DNA of 64,000 bases from Macrocystis pyrifera (lineage: Eukaryota > Sar > Phaeophyceae > Laminariales > Laminariaceae): NCBI GenBank assembly GCA_031763025.1, contig JASSKH010000024.1, positions 8,827,023 to 8,891,022 of the forward strand. Reading direction: 5' to 3'. Both the position numbers and the translations under genes were made by a program. The notes below the pieces were generated by a model that worked only from the letters and a program-made list of their open reading frames with translations, was not told where the DNA came from and made no database searches. Below, in pieces: positions 1 through 47,833 of this stretch (positions within the stretch are counted from its first letter, which is position 1; every line of letters starts with the position of its first letter).

Positions 1-29
1 CCTACACTACATGTGCGATACGCCTCCAG

Positions 30-36663
<36,634 letters not shown>

Positions 36664-38060
36664 ATATGCAACTAGAGGGGGGAAAACATTTATCGCCGTG
36701 CCCCCGTCCACTCTTTGTACAGCTAGTTTCGTTTTATGTTACTGTGTACGTGTGTTGGGGTCAGCACGGACAAAGTGGTAAGGAAACTCACATCATCTCG
36801 CCTTGGTTCTACTCCCTTTTCTTACAAACCGTTCAGTTTTGTTTTCTGGTGTACGAGTATGTGTTGGGGCTATGTATGTATGTACATACGTGCCTGAAGT
36901 CATGTACGTACATGGTGTTCAAAGGTGTGTACAGAAGGAACCCTTGAAGACGTGTCGGGCCTCGCGTGCGTGCGGGCGGGCGCACAAGAGACAGATTTAC
37001 TGTAGCGTTGCTCATGTCCACCCACCCCTTCTATGCACTATGTGGAGAATAGTTTCCACCCCAAGAACGGACTCGCAAGGTGTACTGATTACCAGCAGTA
37101 TAGGTGGGACCTCGATGTTTGTACTGTTACCAGGTAGCTTGTTTTAGTTTAGTTTTGTGAGTGAGTACGTAAGGCTTATGTATCAAGATCATGTACCAGG
37201 TAGGCGCTTGCGGGAGGAGGAGTCGTTCAAGATCACACCCACGCGCACCCAGCATGCGCGCGACATTCGGAATTGACTGTAGTGCTGCTGTTTCTCTCTC
37301 CCCCCTCCCCTTGCCACGCGCTGATGTGAAGAATAGGGGTCGAGCCGAAAGCATCCACGGTTGGTCACCAGCAGTTGGGTGACACTACCGCTCTCTGTGT
37401 TGGGCGACTTTTCCGGGTGCTGCGGTGCCATAAGGTTGCTGATATGGGTGTACCGTGTAGTTTCGAAAGTATGTGCAGAAGTACCGTTGAAGGTGCTGAA
37501 CGAAGCGCGTTTTGGAGGGCTTGCGTAGTACTCTGTAGGAGGTATTATTCGCCATATGCAAGGAAGTGACGGAAGTGCGGCAAGTGGTGTAGATGCACAC
37601 GGGGGGAGCAGCGGAGCGTGTACACACCCCGCGTGCGCAGTAGGCAGGATTGACATTGCTCATCCCCTTCGCCGGCACTCCTTGCCATGAGCTCTATGCA
37701 GAATAGTGGACATGCCGAAGACCTACTGTACTTCATGGCGCTTACCAGCGGTGGGTACAGCCTCGGTGCGCACCCAGAGGTCCGGTCCCTCACCGTGTTA
37801 TCTTTTTCCACCCTTCCCCGCTCTGGCTCGCACCCATGTGGAGAACTATGCCCAAGCTGAAAACATGGTGATTGCTCACCAGCAGTACGTAGAGATAGAA
37901 AAAGGCATCCCGTGCCCGCAATTTTCGATAGGGTACATGCTGGTATGTACTGTTGCTTGTGCGGTACGTGTTGATGCTGGGCATATGTTGCATCAAGTCG
38001 TGGTGTTGGTGCGTGCGGGGGGGGGGGGTCGTCTGTCGACCTCATCCGCAGCACCCCAGA
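36664..38060 (+). repeat. 3' flank of gene 1: degenerate tandem repeats, no gene seen
   Basis: A module with a C-rich stretch, ATG.GGAGAATAG / ATGTGAAGAATAG / ATGCAGAATAGTG and ACCAGCAGT recurs at about 37018-37105, 37305-37395, 37665-37765 and 37805-37895, strongly diverged. The 3' UTR must lie in the first part. A 208-codon open frame (37706-38332) crosses these repeats and is not recognised. Confidence 0.5.
37128..37202. other. Two TACCAGGTA motifs 66 bp apart
   Basis: TACCAGGTA at 37128-37136 and at 37194-37202. Candidate excision scars. Confidence 0.5.
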
Positions 38061-38589
38061 AGCGCACTAAAGAGGCGTATTTCGTTAGAGGGTGTCGCGA
38101 AAACAAATCGAATCCTGACGAGGATCCTTGGGACTGGGGAACCTTAAGAATCGAATATCGTTGGAACATTACACACTCTGGGCGGAAACGTGAGGATCAT
38201 TTACGCACGAACATGAAGGTTAAACCGTCCTCGATTTTTTTATCGAGGCGGTGGTACACAGTAAATGTTGCTGTACGTGTGGGGCTTCGCGGTATCCTTC
38301 GTGACTCTATGACGCTCGGTATATATATGTAGAGCCGGGTCGACCGCGGGGCAAGCTAAACAACCGAGGGGTGGTTTTGAAGATCCAACGCCTTGCCCAT
38401 CACTTACTATTTGCTACCAGGAATTTACCACTGTAATTTGTACGTCGTGCATGAATAGGGGTATGAGTTTATTATGAGGATTCGTGATACTGCTGTCGTT
38501 GTAAAGCTATACGCAGTAACAGTACATAATACTTTAGACCACACACACCGAATCGTCCGTCGGGTTAGGGCCGCTCTTAACGAGGAAAA

Positions 38590-38740
38590 AAAGAACAACA
38601 ACAACAACAACAACAACAACAAAAACGAAGAGCAGAACTGAAGAGAAACGTGAGTTTTATTGGTCGAATTAAAAAAAAAAAAAAAAAAAGTAGAGGTCCC
38701 GATACCTCCGTTTCCACGTTTCGTTTTTTTTTTTTTTAAA
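38590..38740 (+). repeat. (AAC)n microsatellite, poly-A and poly-T runs
   Basis: AACAACAACAACAAC at about 38598-38625, then A18-type and T12-type runs. 38060-38590 and 38740-39400 hold no recognised gene. Confidence 0.85.
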
Positions 38741-39410
38741 GTCCCAGAGGACTCAATTTTTACTAAATGGGTCCCAAATAAACGAAACATGGGTTCCCCA
38801 GGGTCGAAGAGGAACATAGCAGGAGCTCGAAGCGTTGGGATGAAGTCCCGATAAAGTTTCTACGACCGGTTGGCAAGCGCACGATGGCCGAGGTAGTGTA
38901 TGTGGCTGTCACACGGCTTGTCTGCTGACGGCGCGAGCATATATGGGTAGGGAATCACCAAGGGGTGCCCTCGCAAGAAACCAGGGGATCAGGAAGTGGC
39001 TGTGACGGTAATTTTTTTCGACATGAGTTCCACTCAACATTCAAACGTCTGCCGTCGAACAGCGATGGCCGATACACGAGGTGTGGAGTACGCCGGAGGG
39101 AGCGGGTTGAACCACGAGAACCGCTTGCTGTGAAGGGTGCCTCGCGTGTGCGAGTTGTGTCTATCCACCGTCGCTGTCGAGCGCTGTCGCCAGGAATCAC
39201 GTGCTGTGGCGGTTGAGTCCTTCTAAAAAATCGCACCGCGTACAAATTCGACTCGGCTTCTTCTTTTTGTTTCGTTTGTTTTCTTCGTTTTTTTTTCTCA
39301 TTAGAACTCAACCTGCTGGTTTTTACGAAAACCGAAAGTCTGTTCGGTAATTTCGTTTTTTTTTGTTTCGTTTTTTTTGTCCTCGTTAGGACTGGTTGGC
39401 GGGGGGGGGT

Positions 39411-39520
39411 TAGCAAAATCAGTTTTCGGGCGAGGTGCGATATTGTGGGCCATTAAACGGATAAAGGGGCCTCGGAAACATAATAGAGGTGCAATTTTAT
39501 CTGCGTACAAGTGGTAGCAC
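39411..39520 (+). repeat. MITE C-related right-end remnant
   Basis: CAGTTTTCGGGCGAGGTGCG and GGGGCCTCGGAAACATAATA followed by a degraded end. Confidence 0.5.
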
Positions 39521-39529
39521 ATATGCACA

Positions 39530-39920
39530 TCTCGGACAGATCATGATTTATCTGTCCACCATTCTGACCCGAGCTATAAGTACCGCTTGGTCTCAATATT
39601 AGTTGCTAAAATTTCCTGATATTTCCGATCTTGGTACAGTAGATCATGATCTACAGATAGATGGATCTAGTTCCTCAGCTGCCGTTGTGAGAGGTTGTGC
39701 AAGATCTGCCTTGTAGGGCAGATAGATCACACCCAGGAAACATGCTAATAATACTGCATTACGGTACATGTAGGTTAATCGGGTCCTATCCGGCAACCTG
39801 AGTGAGATACAGCCAGATCCTGTGTATTTACGAGGTCGGGGGTACAGATCTGACCTGGAAGATCTGCATGGTGAAGAGGAACTCGACGATCTGCAGTCGA
39901 AGCTGTGTGCACACATACTT
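39530..39920 (+). repeat. Family D GATC-rich repeat, longest copy
   Basis: GATCTAGTTCCTCAGCTGCC, GTTGTGAGAGGTTGTGC, GATCTGCCTTGTAGGGCAGA and CACCCAGGAAACATGC. Flanked by short GATCTACAGAT-type repeats. No TIR or coding region seen. Confidence 0.65.
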
Positions 39921-40336
39921 TGATAGACAGGATTTGACTTTGCTCCTGTCCCACCACGACCGTGCGCACTCTGTGGAGAGTTAGAGGCCGCGCCGACAAA
40001 ATGATCATGTCACCGGCACTAAAAAAAAGGGCGGGTACTACAGTCAGTATCTCTCGGGGGGCATAGATCGCCTTCTTCCTGAAACTGTACATTCCGCGCG
40101 AACGTTGGCGTACAGTTTTTGCACTGCTGAGATCACACGTATTTACCAGATTGGAATCCCGGCAGATTCCCCGAAAAAAACAAGAAAATAATTTGCATTT
40201 TTGGGGGGGGGGAGAAGCGCAGAAAAAACGCAAGGGCGGCGGTAAGTTAGCACAAAAAATCGACGAAAATCGGTGAGCACATCGGTGAGAGAACTGAACC
40301 CTTCTGAGCACGAGTTATGGAGGCGTTTTAATTTAC

Positions 40337-40490
40337 CAACAGGTAGTGAACCATGTTTATTTGCCGATGTTGGTGGATGGCATGTTTCTTCACCGATAGT
40401 AGTGAAGGCATGCCTCTTTACATATAGTAGTGCAGTAGTGAACCATGTTTCTTGTACCGACATTAATGGAAGGGCATGTTTTTACCGACG
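40337..40490 (+). repeat. Short imperfect tandem repeat (AGTGAACCATGTTT units)
   Basis: GTAGTGAACCATGTTTATTTGCCGA-like units appear about four times with varied spacing. 39921-40336 has no recognised feature. Confidence 0.55.
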
Positions 40491-41175
40491 GGGGAGGGGG
40501 GCAGAGAGGGGGCGTACTCTTTCGTTGATTGCCTTTCTTAGTAATTTGACCATTGGCAACACATGCCTTTCTAGACGGAGGTGGGGTGTACTCATCGCCA
40601 TGCATGGCCGTAGTCAGTCGTAAATTTGACGATAGACCCTCGCATCCCTACAATGCCAGGATGGAGCACGTCGGGTTTTCACCGATCAGGCAGACATTGC
40701 TTGTACCAAGCGCGAAGCGAAACGTGAGGTGTTGGGCGAGTCGTGTGAAGGGTGACCTGCACCCTACTAAGAACCGCTTTCGAGGTGGATTATATTTCTT
40801 CTGGTGTGGTAACTTCCAGAGACGGTAATGGGTTAACTGCGTAACTGCCTCGTTGGCGCCTAACCATACACACTACGCGATACGATCGATCCTCCCCCTT
40901 GTGCGGAGATAAGGTTATCCCCGCACAAAATATTTCCAACTCGACCGCCAGCCGTGGTAACCGCAAAAAAAAAACAAAAGCGGTACCGGGGGTCGGGGGG
41001 GGGGGGGTGTACTCGATAGGAAATGTATACAGGATATTATGCATGGCCGTAGTCGTATGACCATAGACTCTCGTATCCCTACACAAGGCCGGGACGGAGC
41101 ATGGAGGGGGGGGCAGGGGGGGGGGGGGGGGACAAGGGAAGACGCCTGTGATCACGGCTTGTTCAGAGGGCTCGA
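40490..41175 (+). mobile_element. Family E cluster: one long and one internally deleted copy
   Basis: Poly-G/CGTACTC module at 40500, then CATGCATGGCCGTAGTC at 40600 with ACCCTCGCATCCCTACAATG; a second start (GGTGTACTCGATAGGAAATG after a G-run) at about 40995, passing directly to the tail CTGTGATCACGGCTTGTTCA. The second copy lacks about 400 bp. Confidence 0.7.
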
Positions 41176-42132
41176 AAGTAAAAGAAAAATGGTAAATGAA
41201 AAAAATAAAACGAAACTAAGTGCGCTCGCTCCAGTGTTGATTTTTTGTCGAAAGAGTGCCGTAGAAGGGGTCACGATCGTTTCACTTCGTATACATTGAA
41301 AATGAGCCGGCATTCACATTTACCGTACGATTAAAGAGCGTTGATTTTCGCACGGACGTGCGATCGGTTTTCAGCGCTCGATGTTAGTCAGAACGCGGAG
41401 GTTGCCAATAACACCGAACAAGGGAGGCGTTTTCGGAAATGTCTAGTCGGGAGAGGGAGGGTTGGGGTGGGGGGTGGGGGTACTCAGTATCATGCATGTG
41501 GTCGTAGTCGTATGACCATCCGAAAATATATTGTTCGACTTTATGAAGAACCCTTGCCATTTTGATTCAGAGAGCACGAACTCGACACTTTTCTAATTTT
41601 GGGATCGAGTGGTATCTTGGATTTACTAGGCATCATGCAGTACCCCCCCCCCCCCCCCCCCCCCCCCGCTATCATTTACGGGTGCCCCTAATACATAGAT
41701 AGTCCAACAGCGGGGGGGGGGGGGTTATGGTAATGCTTTGAATGAGGCTGAAAGGTCGGTAACTACCTTGGTTCAGGCGTCGGGATCGAATTTGTAGTAC
41801 TTCGGAGGCGTATCTTCGATGGAAAACCAGGGGTTTTCCCGGGGAGGCATGAGCCTTGCTCCCAGTCTCTATAATTGTTATGCCTGCCATCCGTCAATGT
41901 GCAGCATGAGGTTCGACGTCGATCACTCCAATCATTCCTGGAAGAAGAAAACCACGGGAAAAAAGGAAACCTGTAGGGTATGCACATCGCGCACGAAATA
42001 AATAAAGCTCTACTATGTTATTGCTATCTCTGAGCAAACATCACAAGTGAGTCCGAACCAGTGCGTGCTCAATAGACAGGCCTGACAAGGGACGCAAAGT
42101 GTCCCGGCCTTGACTATTAATACATATATTAG
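41176..42132. other. No gene seen; family E fragments and poly-G/C runs
   Basis: Small E fragments at about 41470-41520 (GGTACTCAGTATCATGCATG) and 41630-41667 (poly-C), and a G-run at 41713. No recognised open frame. Confidence 0.6.
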
Positions 42133-42223
42133 CCTTTGTTAGTGCTGCAGTCCTGTTTTGGAGGTTGCAAAGCACTCTAATTCCAAGTGTTTGTCCCCAA
42201 ATGGAACTGCGGTCCTAAAAAGG
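42133..42223. mobile_element. MITE family B, decayed
   Basis: CCTTTGTTAGTGCTGCAGTC with partner GAACTGCGGTCCTAAAAAGG; TTTGTCCCCAAA inside. TTAA flanks not preserved. Confidence 0.7.
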
Positions 42224-42235
42224 AAAGAGGCTTCC

Positions 42236-42345
42236 TATTACGGGGGTGCATAGTTAATAGGACCTATGGTATATACAAAAAACCTATATATTTACCTATT
42301 TTTACTAACAAAGTTTGGTCCCGTTAACTATGGACCCCCGTAATA
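42236..42345 (+). mobile_element. MITE family A copy
   Basis: TATTACGGGGGTGCATAGTT to ACTATGGACCCCCGTAATA. Confidence 0.88.
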
Positions 42346-42850
42346 TTGCGACCAATGACCTGGGGGTGGAACGTTTATGAGGAAGAGGATATACTATACC
42401 GGTAGCTAAAATAAAATGATGTGGGGGATGGAAATTGGGAAACGGCTGGCAGAGAAGCGCATGAGGGATACCATTAATACTTATTCACGGAAGGATATTC
42501 GGTTTATATAGGAACGGCATCTACGCTATATTGTCGGAAGGCAAGCATAATAATAATAAAATATGGATAATAACAAATAAATGTGGCATCGACGGCAAGA
42601 AAGTCCACCATCAACCACGCATGCATTTGAAACGGGGCAACGTTTTCGGTTCTCGCTGTGGTTCTTCTTGAGATACACCGCACCAAAGTGGGGCCTTTGG
42701 GGCTTGATTGGGGCTTATTTTTACTCTGGCCCTCCTCCGTGATAGGTGTAAAAAAAAAAGCAAAAGTGGGGTGCCCAATGGCGCTTGTGCGCGTTTCCAG
42801 AAAAATGACGCCACGTTCACTCCTATACGAAAAGAGTGGGATACTCGTAC

Positions 42851-42958
42851 TATTACGGGGGTATATAGTTAACAGGACCTATGTCGTACATAAAAACCTA
42901 TATATTTAGGAATTTTTACTAAAAATATTTGGTCCTGTTTACTATGGTCCCCCGTACT
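42851..42958 (+). mobile_element. MITE family A copy
   Basis: TATTACGGGGGTATATAGTT to ACTATGGTCCCCCGTACT. A TACCTGGTA motif lies 11 bp to the right (42969). Confidence 0.86.
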
Positions 42959-43074
42959 ACTGTACCAGTACCTGGTATGTAGGATCCTGTACACGAATCA
43001 AGAAAAATACCGGGTACACGTATTTCCTTCAATGCTATTTACTTGGTTTTAGTACCACCCCTCCCTGCTCTATC

Positions 43075-43194
43075 CGGGGGGGGGGGCATAGTAAACAGGA
43101 CCAAATATCTCTAGTAAAAATCGGCAAGTTTATAGGTTTTTGTGCGTACCGTTAGTCCTATTTACTACCAGGTATGTATGGTCCTCCGTCATAT
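43075..43194 (-). mobile_element. MITE family A copy with a CCAGG-type insertion
   Basis: Reverse copy. Where other copies read TTTACTATGGTCC, this one reads TTTACTACCAGGTATGTATGG: an 11-bp insertion at a TA that contains TACCAGGTA (43166-43174). Confidence 0.85.
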
Positions 43195-43696
43195 TAATAG
43201 TAGGTCTCGCAAGGTGAATAAGGGTGCATGTGGCTTTCGAGGACGTTTCGTTTTTCGGATATACCCCTGACGAGCGTAACAAAAAACGTTCCGCGAAACC
43301 GCGTTGTTGCTGCTGCGCCGTCCAGTGAATGAATGAAACCGTCGATCGGTACACACGCTGACGCATCTCATGCTACGGCCGAGGTGTACCCTAACTAAGA
43401 GCAACAGCAGCAATGAATGCCCTTCCAGGGGTCGCGACATACTTTAGGATGATGAGGTCGCCAGACGATACGAGCAGCTCCATTTCTCGGCCGAAACACG
43501 ACTTATTCGAAGCGGCTTCTTCGCGCAATCCGACCAGCACTTCTATGCGCTAGTCCTGTCATGCATGTATGTGTATATATATATACCACTATGTCCCGAT
43601 ATATACGCAACTTTTGGTTCAATAATTAGTTTTAAAACGGCTCTTACATAATGGGACAGAGTGGTATATACGTATTATATATCCACTGTGTTACGT
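43195..43696. other. No gene seen
   Basis: Intergenic sequence with a short TA-rich stretch (43570-43690). Open frames of about 80 codons on the minus strand are not recognised. Confidence 0.5.
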
Positions 43697-44034
43697 ACGC
43701 GTTCTACGATAGAGGTAGCACATTCCGCTCTTTTGTTTCTGGATGACGAGGTCTATTAACCCTTTTAGTACAGCAGTCCCGTTTCGGGGACAAACCAGTC
43801 AAATTCTAAGTAATTTGTCCCCAAAATGAGACTGCGGTTCTAAAAGGGTTAACCCAAAATCGTCGGAAGGCCAATCTTGTTTCGAAAAATGACGTTTTTG
43901 TAGGCTTGGGCCATGGGATTATTCATCGGGATGCAATCTGATTTTTGACCAGCTCAGTTTTCGTGTGAGGTATAGAGCTCCTTAGATGAGAAGCCTCAGA
44001 AAATTTGGCGTGAACCTCTATCGTAGAACGCCTC
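43697..44034 (+). mobile_element. MITE family C copy 11, interrupted by a MITE B
   Basis: Outer ends ACGCGTTCTACGATAGAGGT and CCTCTATCGTAGAACGCCTC. Split by an 89-bp element at 43760-43848. Removing it restores CTATTAACCCAAAATCGTCGG, as in intact copies. Confidence 0.9.
43760..43848. mobile_element. MITE family B: piggyBac-like, TTAA target duplication
   Basis: CCCTTTTAGTACAGCAGTCC to TGCGGTTCTAAAAGGG, flanked on both sides by TTAA (43756-43759, 43849-43852). The CCC ends and the TTAA target are piggyBac hallmarks. No coding capacity. Confidence 0.9.
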
Positions 44035-44137
44035 TAGGTAGGTATATATATTATACATCCAGCACGTATGTTCATTCTCACCGGGGATACATTCTCCGTT
44101 TGGTGCTTACATCCCCGGGCGGATCAGATTAAGGCAC

Positions 44138-44243
44138 TATTACGGAGGGCCATAGTAACTAGGACCTACGGTACACACAAAACCTACGCAATTCTCTATT
44201 TTTACTAACAATGTTTGATCCTGTTTACTATGGTCTCCCCGGT
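44138..44243 (+). mobile_element. MITE family A copy
   Basis: TATTACGGAGGGCCATAGTA to TTACTATGGTCTCCCCGG. The right end is slightly decayed. Confidence 0.84.
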
Positions 44244-44574
44244 GAAAGCGTGTTACCGTATGTATCCACTTTGACCGGGAATATGAGCTCGTTTGATGTT
44301 CTTATAATAGTCCCAATGGTTCCTATATTCCCGGCCACAGCGATATGCTACTAGCAACAAGTAACGGTGTCCTGCTAGCCGGTAGTTGTTCACTAGATGG
44401 AGCTAGAGCGGTCAGAGAAAAACGGCTTCAAAAAGTGCAATTCCTACCTACGGTGAGATGAATCCTGATTTCGTTCACTTACAACTCATAACCCCTTTCG
44501 GGCCGCGACACAGTTTTCATTTCGTGTCACCAGCCCCCTATATACGAGCACAGCGCAGAAGCACTCGGAAGTAA

Positions 44575-44826
44575 GAGGCATTCAACGATAGAAGTTCACC
44601 CTAAATTTTCTGAGGCCCCTCAAATTAAGGAGCTCCACACCTCACCCGAAAACCGACTTCAGCAAAAATCAAATGGCATCACGATGAATAATCCCATGGC
44701 CCAAGTATACAAAAAAAGTCATTTTTCGAAACAATGTTGGCATTCCGACAGTTTTGGGTTAAAAAAAGCCCCGTCATTCAGAAAATATTTTAGCGGAAAT
44801 GTGCTACCTCCATCGTAGAAAGCGTC
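44575..44826 (-). mobile_element. MITE family C copy 12
   Basis: GAGGCATTCAACGATAGAAG to GCTACCTCCATCGTAGAAAG. 44244-44574 to its left shows nothing recognised. Confidence 0.86.
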
Positions 44827-44934
44827 GTAATTGGGTAGGAAGGGGGTCATGTTGGGCCCGTGGCGTATGTATGTACGACTCCCCTGTTGCTATTTCAGCT
44901 CGGAATCTTGCTCGAATCATCCCCTCCCCCGTAT

Positions 44935-45470
44935 ATATGGGTTGGGTTGGCGTCGGTTGGCAACGACACTCCGCTCACTACGTGAGCTGGACAGCCAGGG
45001 TACCGTTTTTTTTTCCTTTTTTTTTTTTTTTTTCGGCGGTCGCCCACGGCTGGTCGTCGAGTTAGATCATTTGTGCGAGGTAAAGAACCTGTACTCTGCA
45101 CAAGGGAATTGATCGTATCACGTAGTGTTTAAGGTAAGGCACCCAGGAGGCAGTTACATAGTACTCCCATTGCTGCCTCTGGAAGTGGCTACACCGGAAA
45201 TTAAACTAACTCATTGAAGCTATCATCCATACGCAAGTCCGCCTCACAAGCGGTTCTTAGTAGGACGCAGCTCGCCCTTCATGCGACTCGCCGGACACCT
45301 CACGGCGCTTCGCGCTTGATGCAAGCAATGTCTGCCTGGTCGGCGAAAACCCGACATGCTCCGTCCCGGCATTGTAGGGATGCGAGGGTCTATGGTCATA
45401 CGACTACGGCCATGCATGAGATCGAGTACATCTCTCCTATCGAGTAGTACCCCCCCCCCCCCCCCCCCCG
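44935..45470 (-). mobile_element. Family E repeat, reverse
   Basis: Reverse copy: TGGGTTGGGTTGGCGTCGG, GTGAGCTGGACAGCCAGGGT, a T-run, ACCTCACGGCGCTTCGCGC, CATTGTAGGGATGCGAGGGT, and CATCTCTCCTATCGAGTAGT ending in a poly-C of about 22. So the poly-G end is again at the 5' side of the element. Confidence 0.75.
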
Positions 45471-46044
45471 ATCAATGACGCAGTTACCGTTCGTCAATCT
45501 TCAATTTTTGTTGTCAGTTTTCCTCTCTGAAGCCTCAAAAGGGTCATAATGAATCCCTTCAGACCCGCCCACTCCTGTGGCGCTTCGGCCAGTCCCGTCC
45601 TTGGGGTGGGCCGAGGAAGTCCGCCAGGACCTGCAACGGTCCGCCGACAGTCACACGAGTATCGAGCCTCGGGCTGGACAGATGGAGAACCTTGCGCCTT
45701 CCGGCTGGTGGCCTGTTCACTCTAAGGTCCGCGTGGGACGTGGTAGTGATGTTTTATCTTCTTAACCCCGACGCTGAGGAGTTCATCCCTCAGGCGGGAC
45801 GGGTGCATCACCACAGCAGAGAGCGCTACGTGGGCAGCCGGAGGAGTGGAGAGGCTGGCCACAGCGTGGGTATGCATATGCACGATAGGAAAGATGGGAG
45901 TGTCGGCGTTGGCTGGGACGGCTGCACCCGGCCAAAAGAAACCAAGGCGCGTACCGGGCTACGAAACGGAGAGCCACATTTGTCACAGAGAAGAAAAAGA
46001 AACAAACGAAGCAAAAAAGGAGGCGGGGACGAGCCTCACGTCGG

Positions 46045-46973
46045 ATGACAAAGAAAGCAGCACGCGAGGCTCGAAAGAAGGAGGCAAGTGTGGCGGTAGC
46101 GACCTACAATGTGCGCACCCTATCTGTAAAGGGGAAGAACGGGTACGGACGTGACGAGCGTGTACTGGCGAAGGGACGGCAACTCGGCTGTGACTTCATT
46201 GGCCTGCACGAAACTCGGAGGTCCGGCAGCACGACGTTCCGTACGGCAGGGTGTCGCGTTTTCTGTGCAGGTCAGGAAAAACCAGCTGCCAGACAAGGGC
46301 TGTACGGAGTAGGTCTAGCTGTCAAGGAATCGTTGTGCAGTAAGTCTATGTACACTCGCCAGTTCATTGACGAACGGCTTATGTCTATGCGCTTTGAGCT
46401 GGCTAGTAAACGCGATTCAGTTAATTTCGTCGTCGCGTATGCTCCAACTGATTGTACCAAGGACGTTGAACTGAAACGTAGCTTCTGGCAGAAGCTGGAG
46501 GACTTGGTGGACAATATCCCGACGAAAGAGTGTCTGTGCTGATGGATGCCAACGCGCGAATTGGACAGACGATGGAAGGGTGCGGTGATGATGAAAGTAG
46601 AGTGCTTGGAGCAAATGGACGTAATGTTCGTAACGATAATGGCAGACGACTCCTGTCGTTCGCCACCAATTGCAAGTTAGCTCTCACCAACACGTTTTTC
46701 AGCACGCGCAAGGGTGGGATATCGCATACACACAACGGCACCAGCTCGAATAACCGTCAGCGGATTGACTGCATCTTAACCCGCCAAGCCCATCGACCTA
46801 GGGTACAAGATGTTAAAGTCCTCCCACAGCCTTCTGCTTCAGGTAAGGCTGGCTCAGACCACCAAATCTTACATATAAAAGCCCGATTCAGTGGTCACGT
46901 TTCGCCCAACAGACAAACACGAAGACTGACAAAACCCCGGGAGTTCGACAGTCAGCTTTTTTACGGCCGATGA
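46045..46973 (+). pseudogene. LINE copy 2 APE endonuclease (one frameshift)
   Basis: Catalytic motifs in order: VATYNVRTL, FIGLHETR, VVAYAPTD, LMDANARIG, RIDCILT and SDHQILHIK, which is the exonuclease-endonuclease-phosphatase fold of APE-type LINEs. The frame changes near 46530, between DNIPTKE and LMDANARIG. A basic N-terminus (MTKKAAREARKKEA) precedes it. Confidence 0.9.
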
Positions 46974-47833
46974 AAAGTGTCGTGAACGAGTAGTCGCGAG
47001 AGTCGTTTCCATTCTCAACCAGCATATCCAGCCCCGTAATATGTCTGTCATGGTTGAGTTTTTTTCACTACAGCTATTATCGATGCGGTCGAAAAAGAGG
47101 TGCCACCCCCTCCACGTCGCCACCGCAGACATGGATGGTGTGAGCCTGCCGAAACCCTGGCCGCATTCATATTAGAATGGACAGCGAGGAAGGATGCACA
47201 ACAATTCTTGCGTGCCCACCCTTGGGATAGAACCGCGTGGAAGACACTGAGATCTGCGTGTGCGAACCTGCAGAAGGTGATTGCCGCAAGACTGCATGCG
47301 TACTTCGAAGAGTACCTCGCCTAAACCGAACGACTTCTAGCGAATAACGACCAAAGGGGATTCTACAGGCACTTTAAGAGTACGGGGGGATTGGAAGGGA
47401 CTAAAGCGAGGAGCGAGTAGTTCATTAGGGATGAGGATGGCACGCTGTTGCGAGAAAAGGTGCCAATTTGTTAACGATGGGCGGGGTTTCACCACAAACG
47501 CTTGAACACGAAATCGCTGAGACTTGATCCCACGATCATCGACCTCTTGCCATCGCGACCGCTCAAACTGTCGCTCGGAGATGAACCATCCATGAACAAG
47601 ATGACGGAAGCACTTAAGGGGATGTCAAATTGAAAAGCTGATAGGCCAGATGGTCTCCCGGCCGAACTCCTGAAAATTAACCACCCCGCATTCGCCTAGT
47701 ACTGTCACAACACCCTTTTGTCAATGTTTAAATAACAGGAGAAGTCCCCCAGCGATGGAAAGATGCGATCAGCAAGGTCTTTCGCAAAAAGAAGAACCGA
47801 ACTGATTGCAGCAACTACTGAGGGATTTCGCTT

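Noticed and set aside
37706-38332. 208-codon open frame
   Set aside because: No recognisable domain; overlaps degenerate tandem repeats; composition not convincingly coding.
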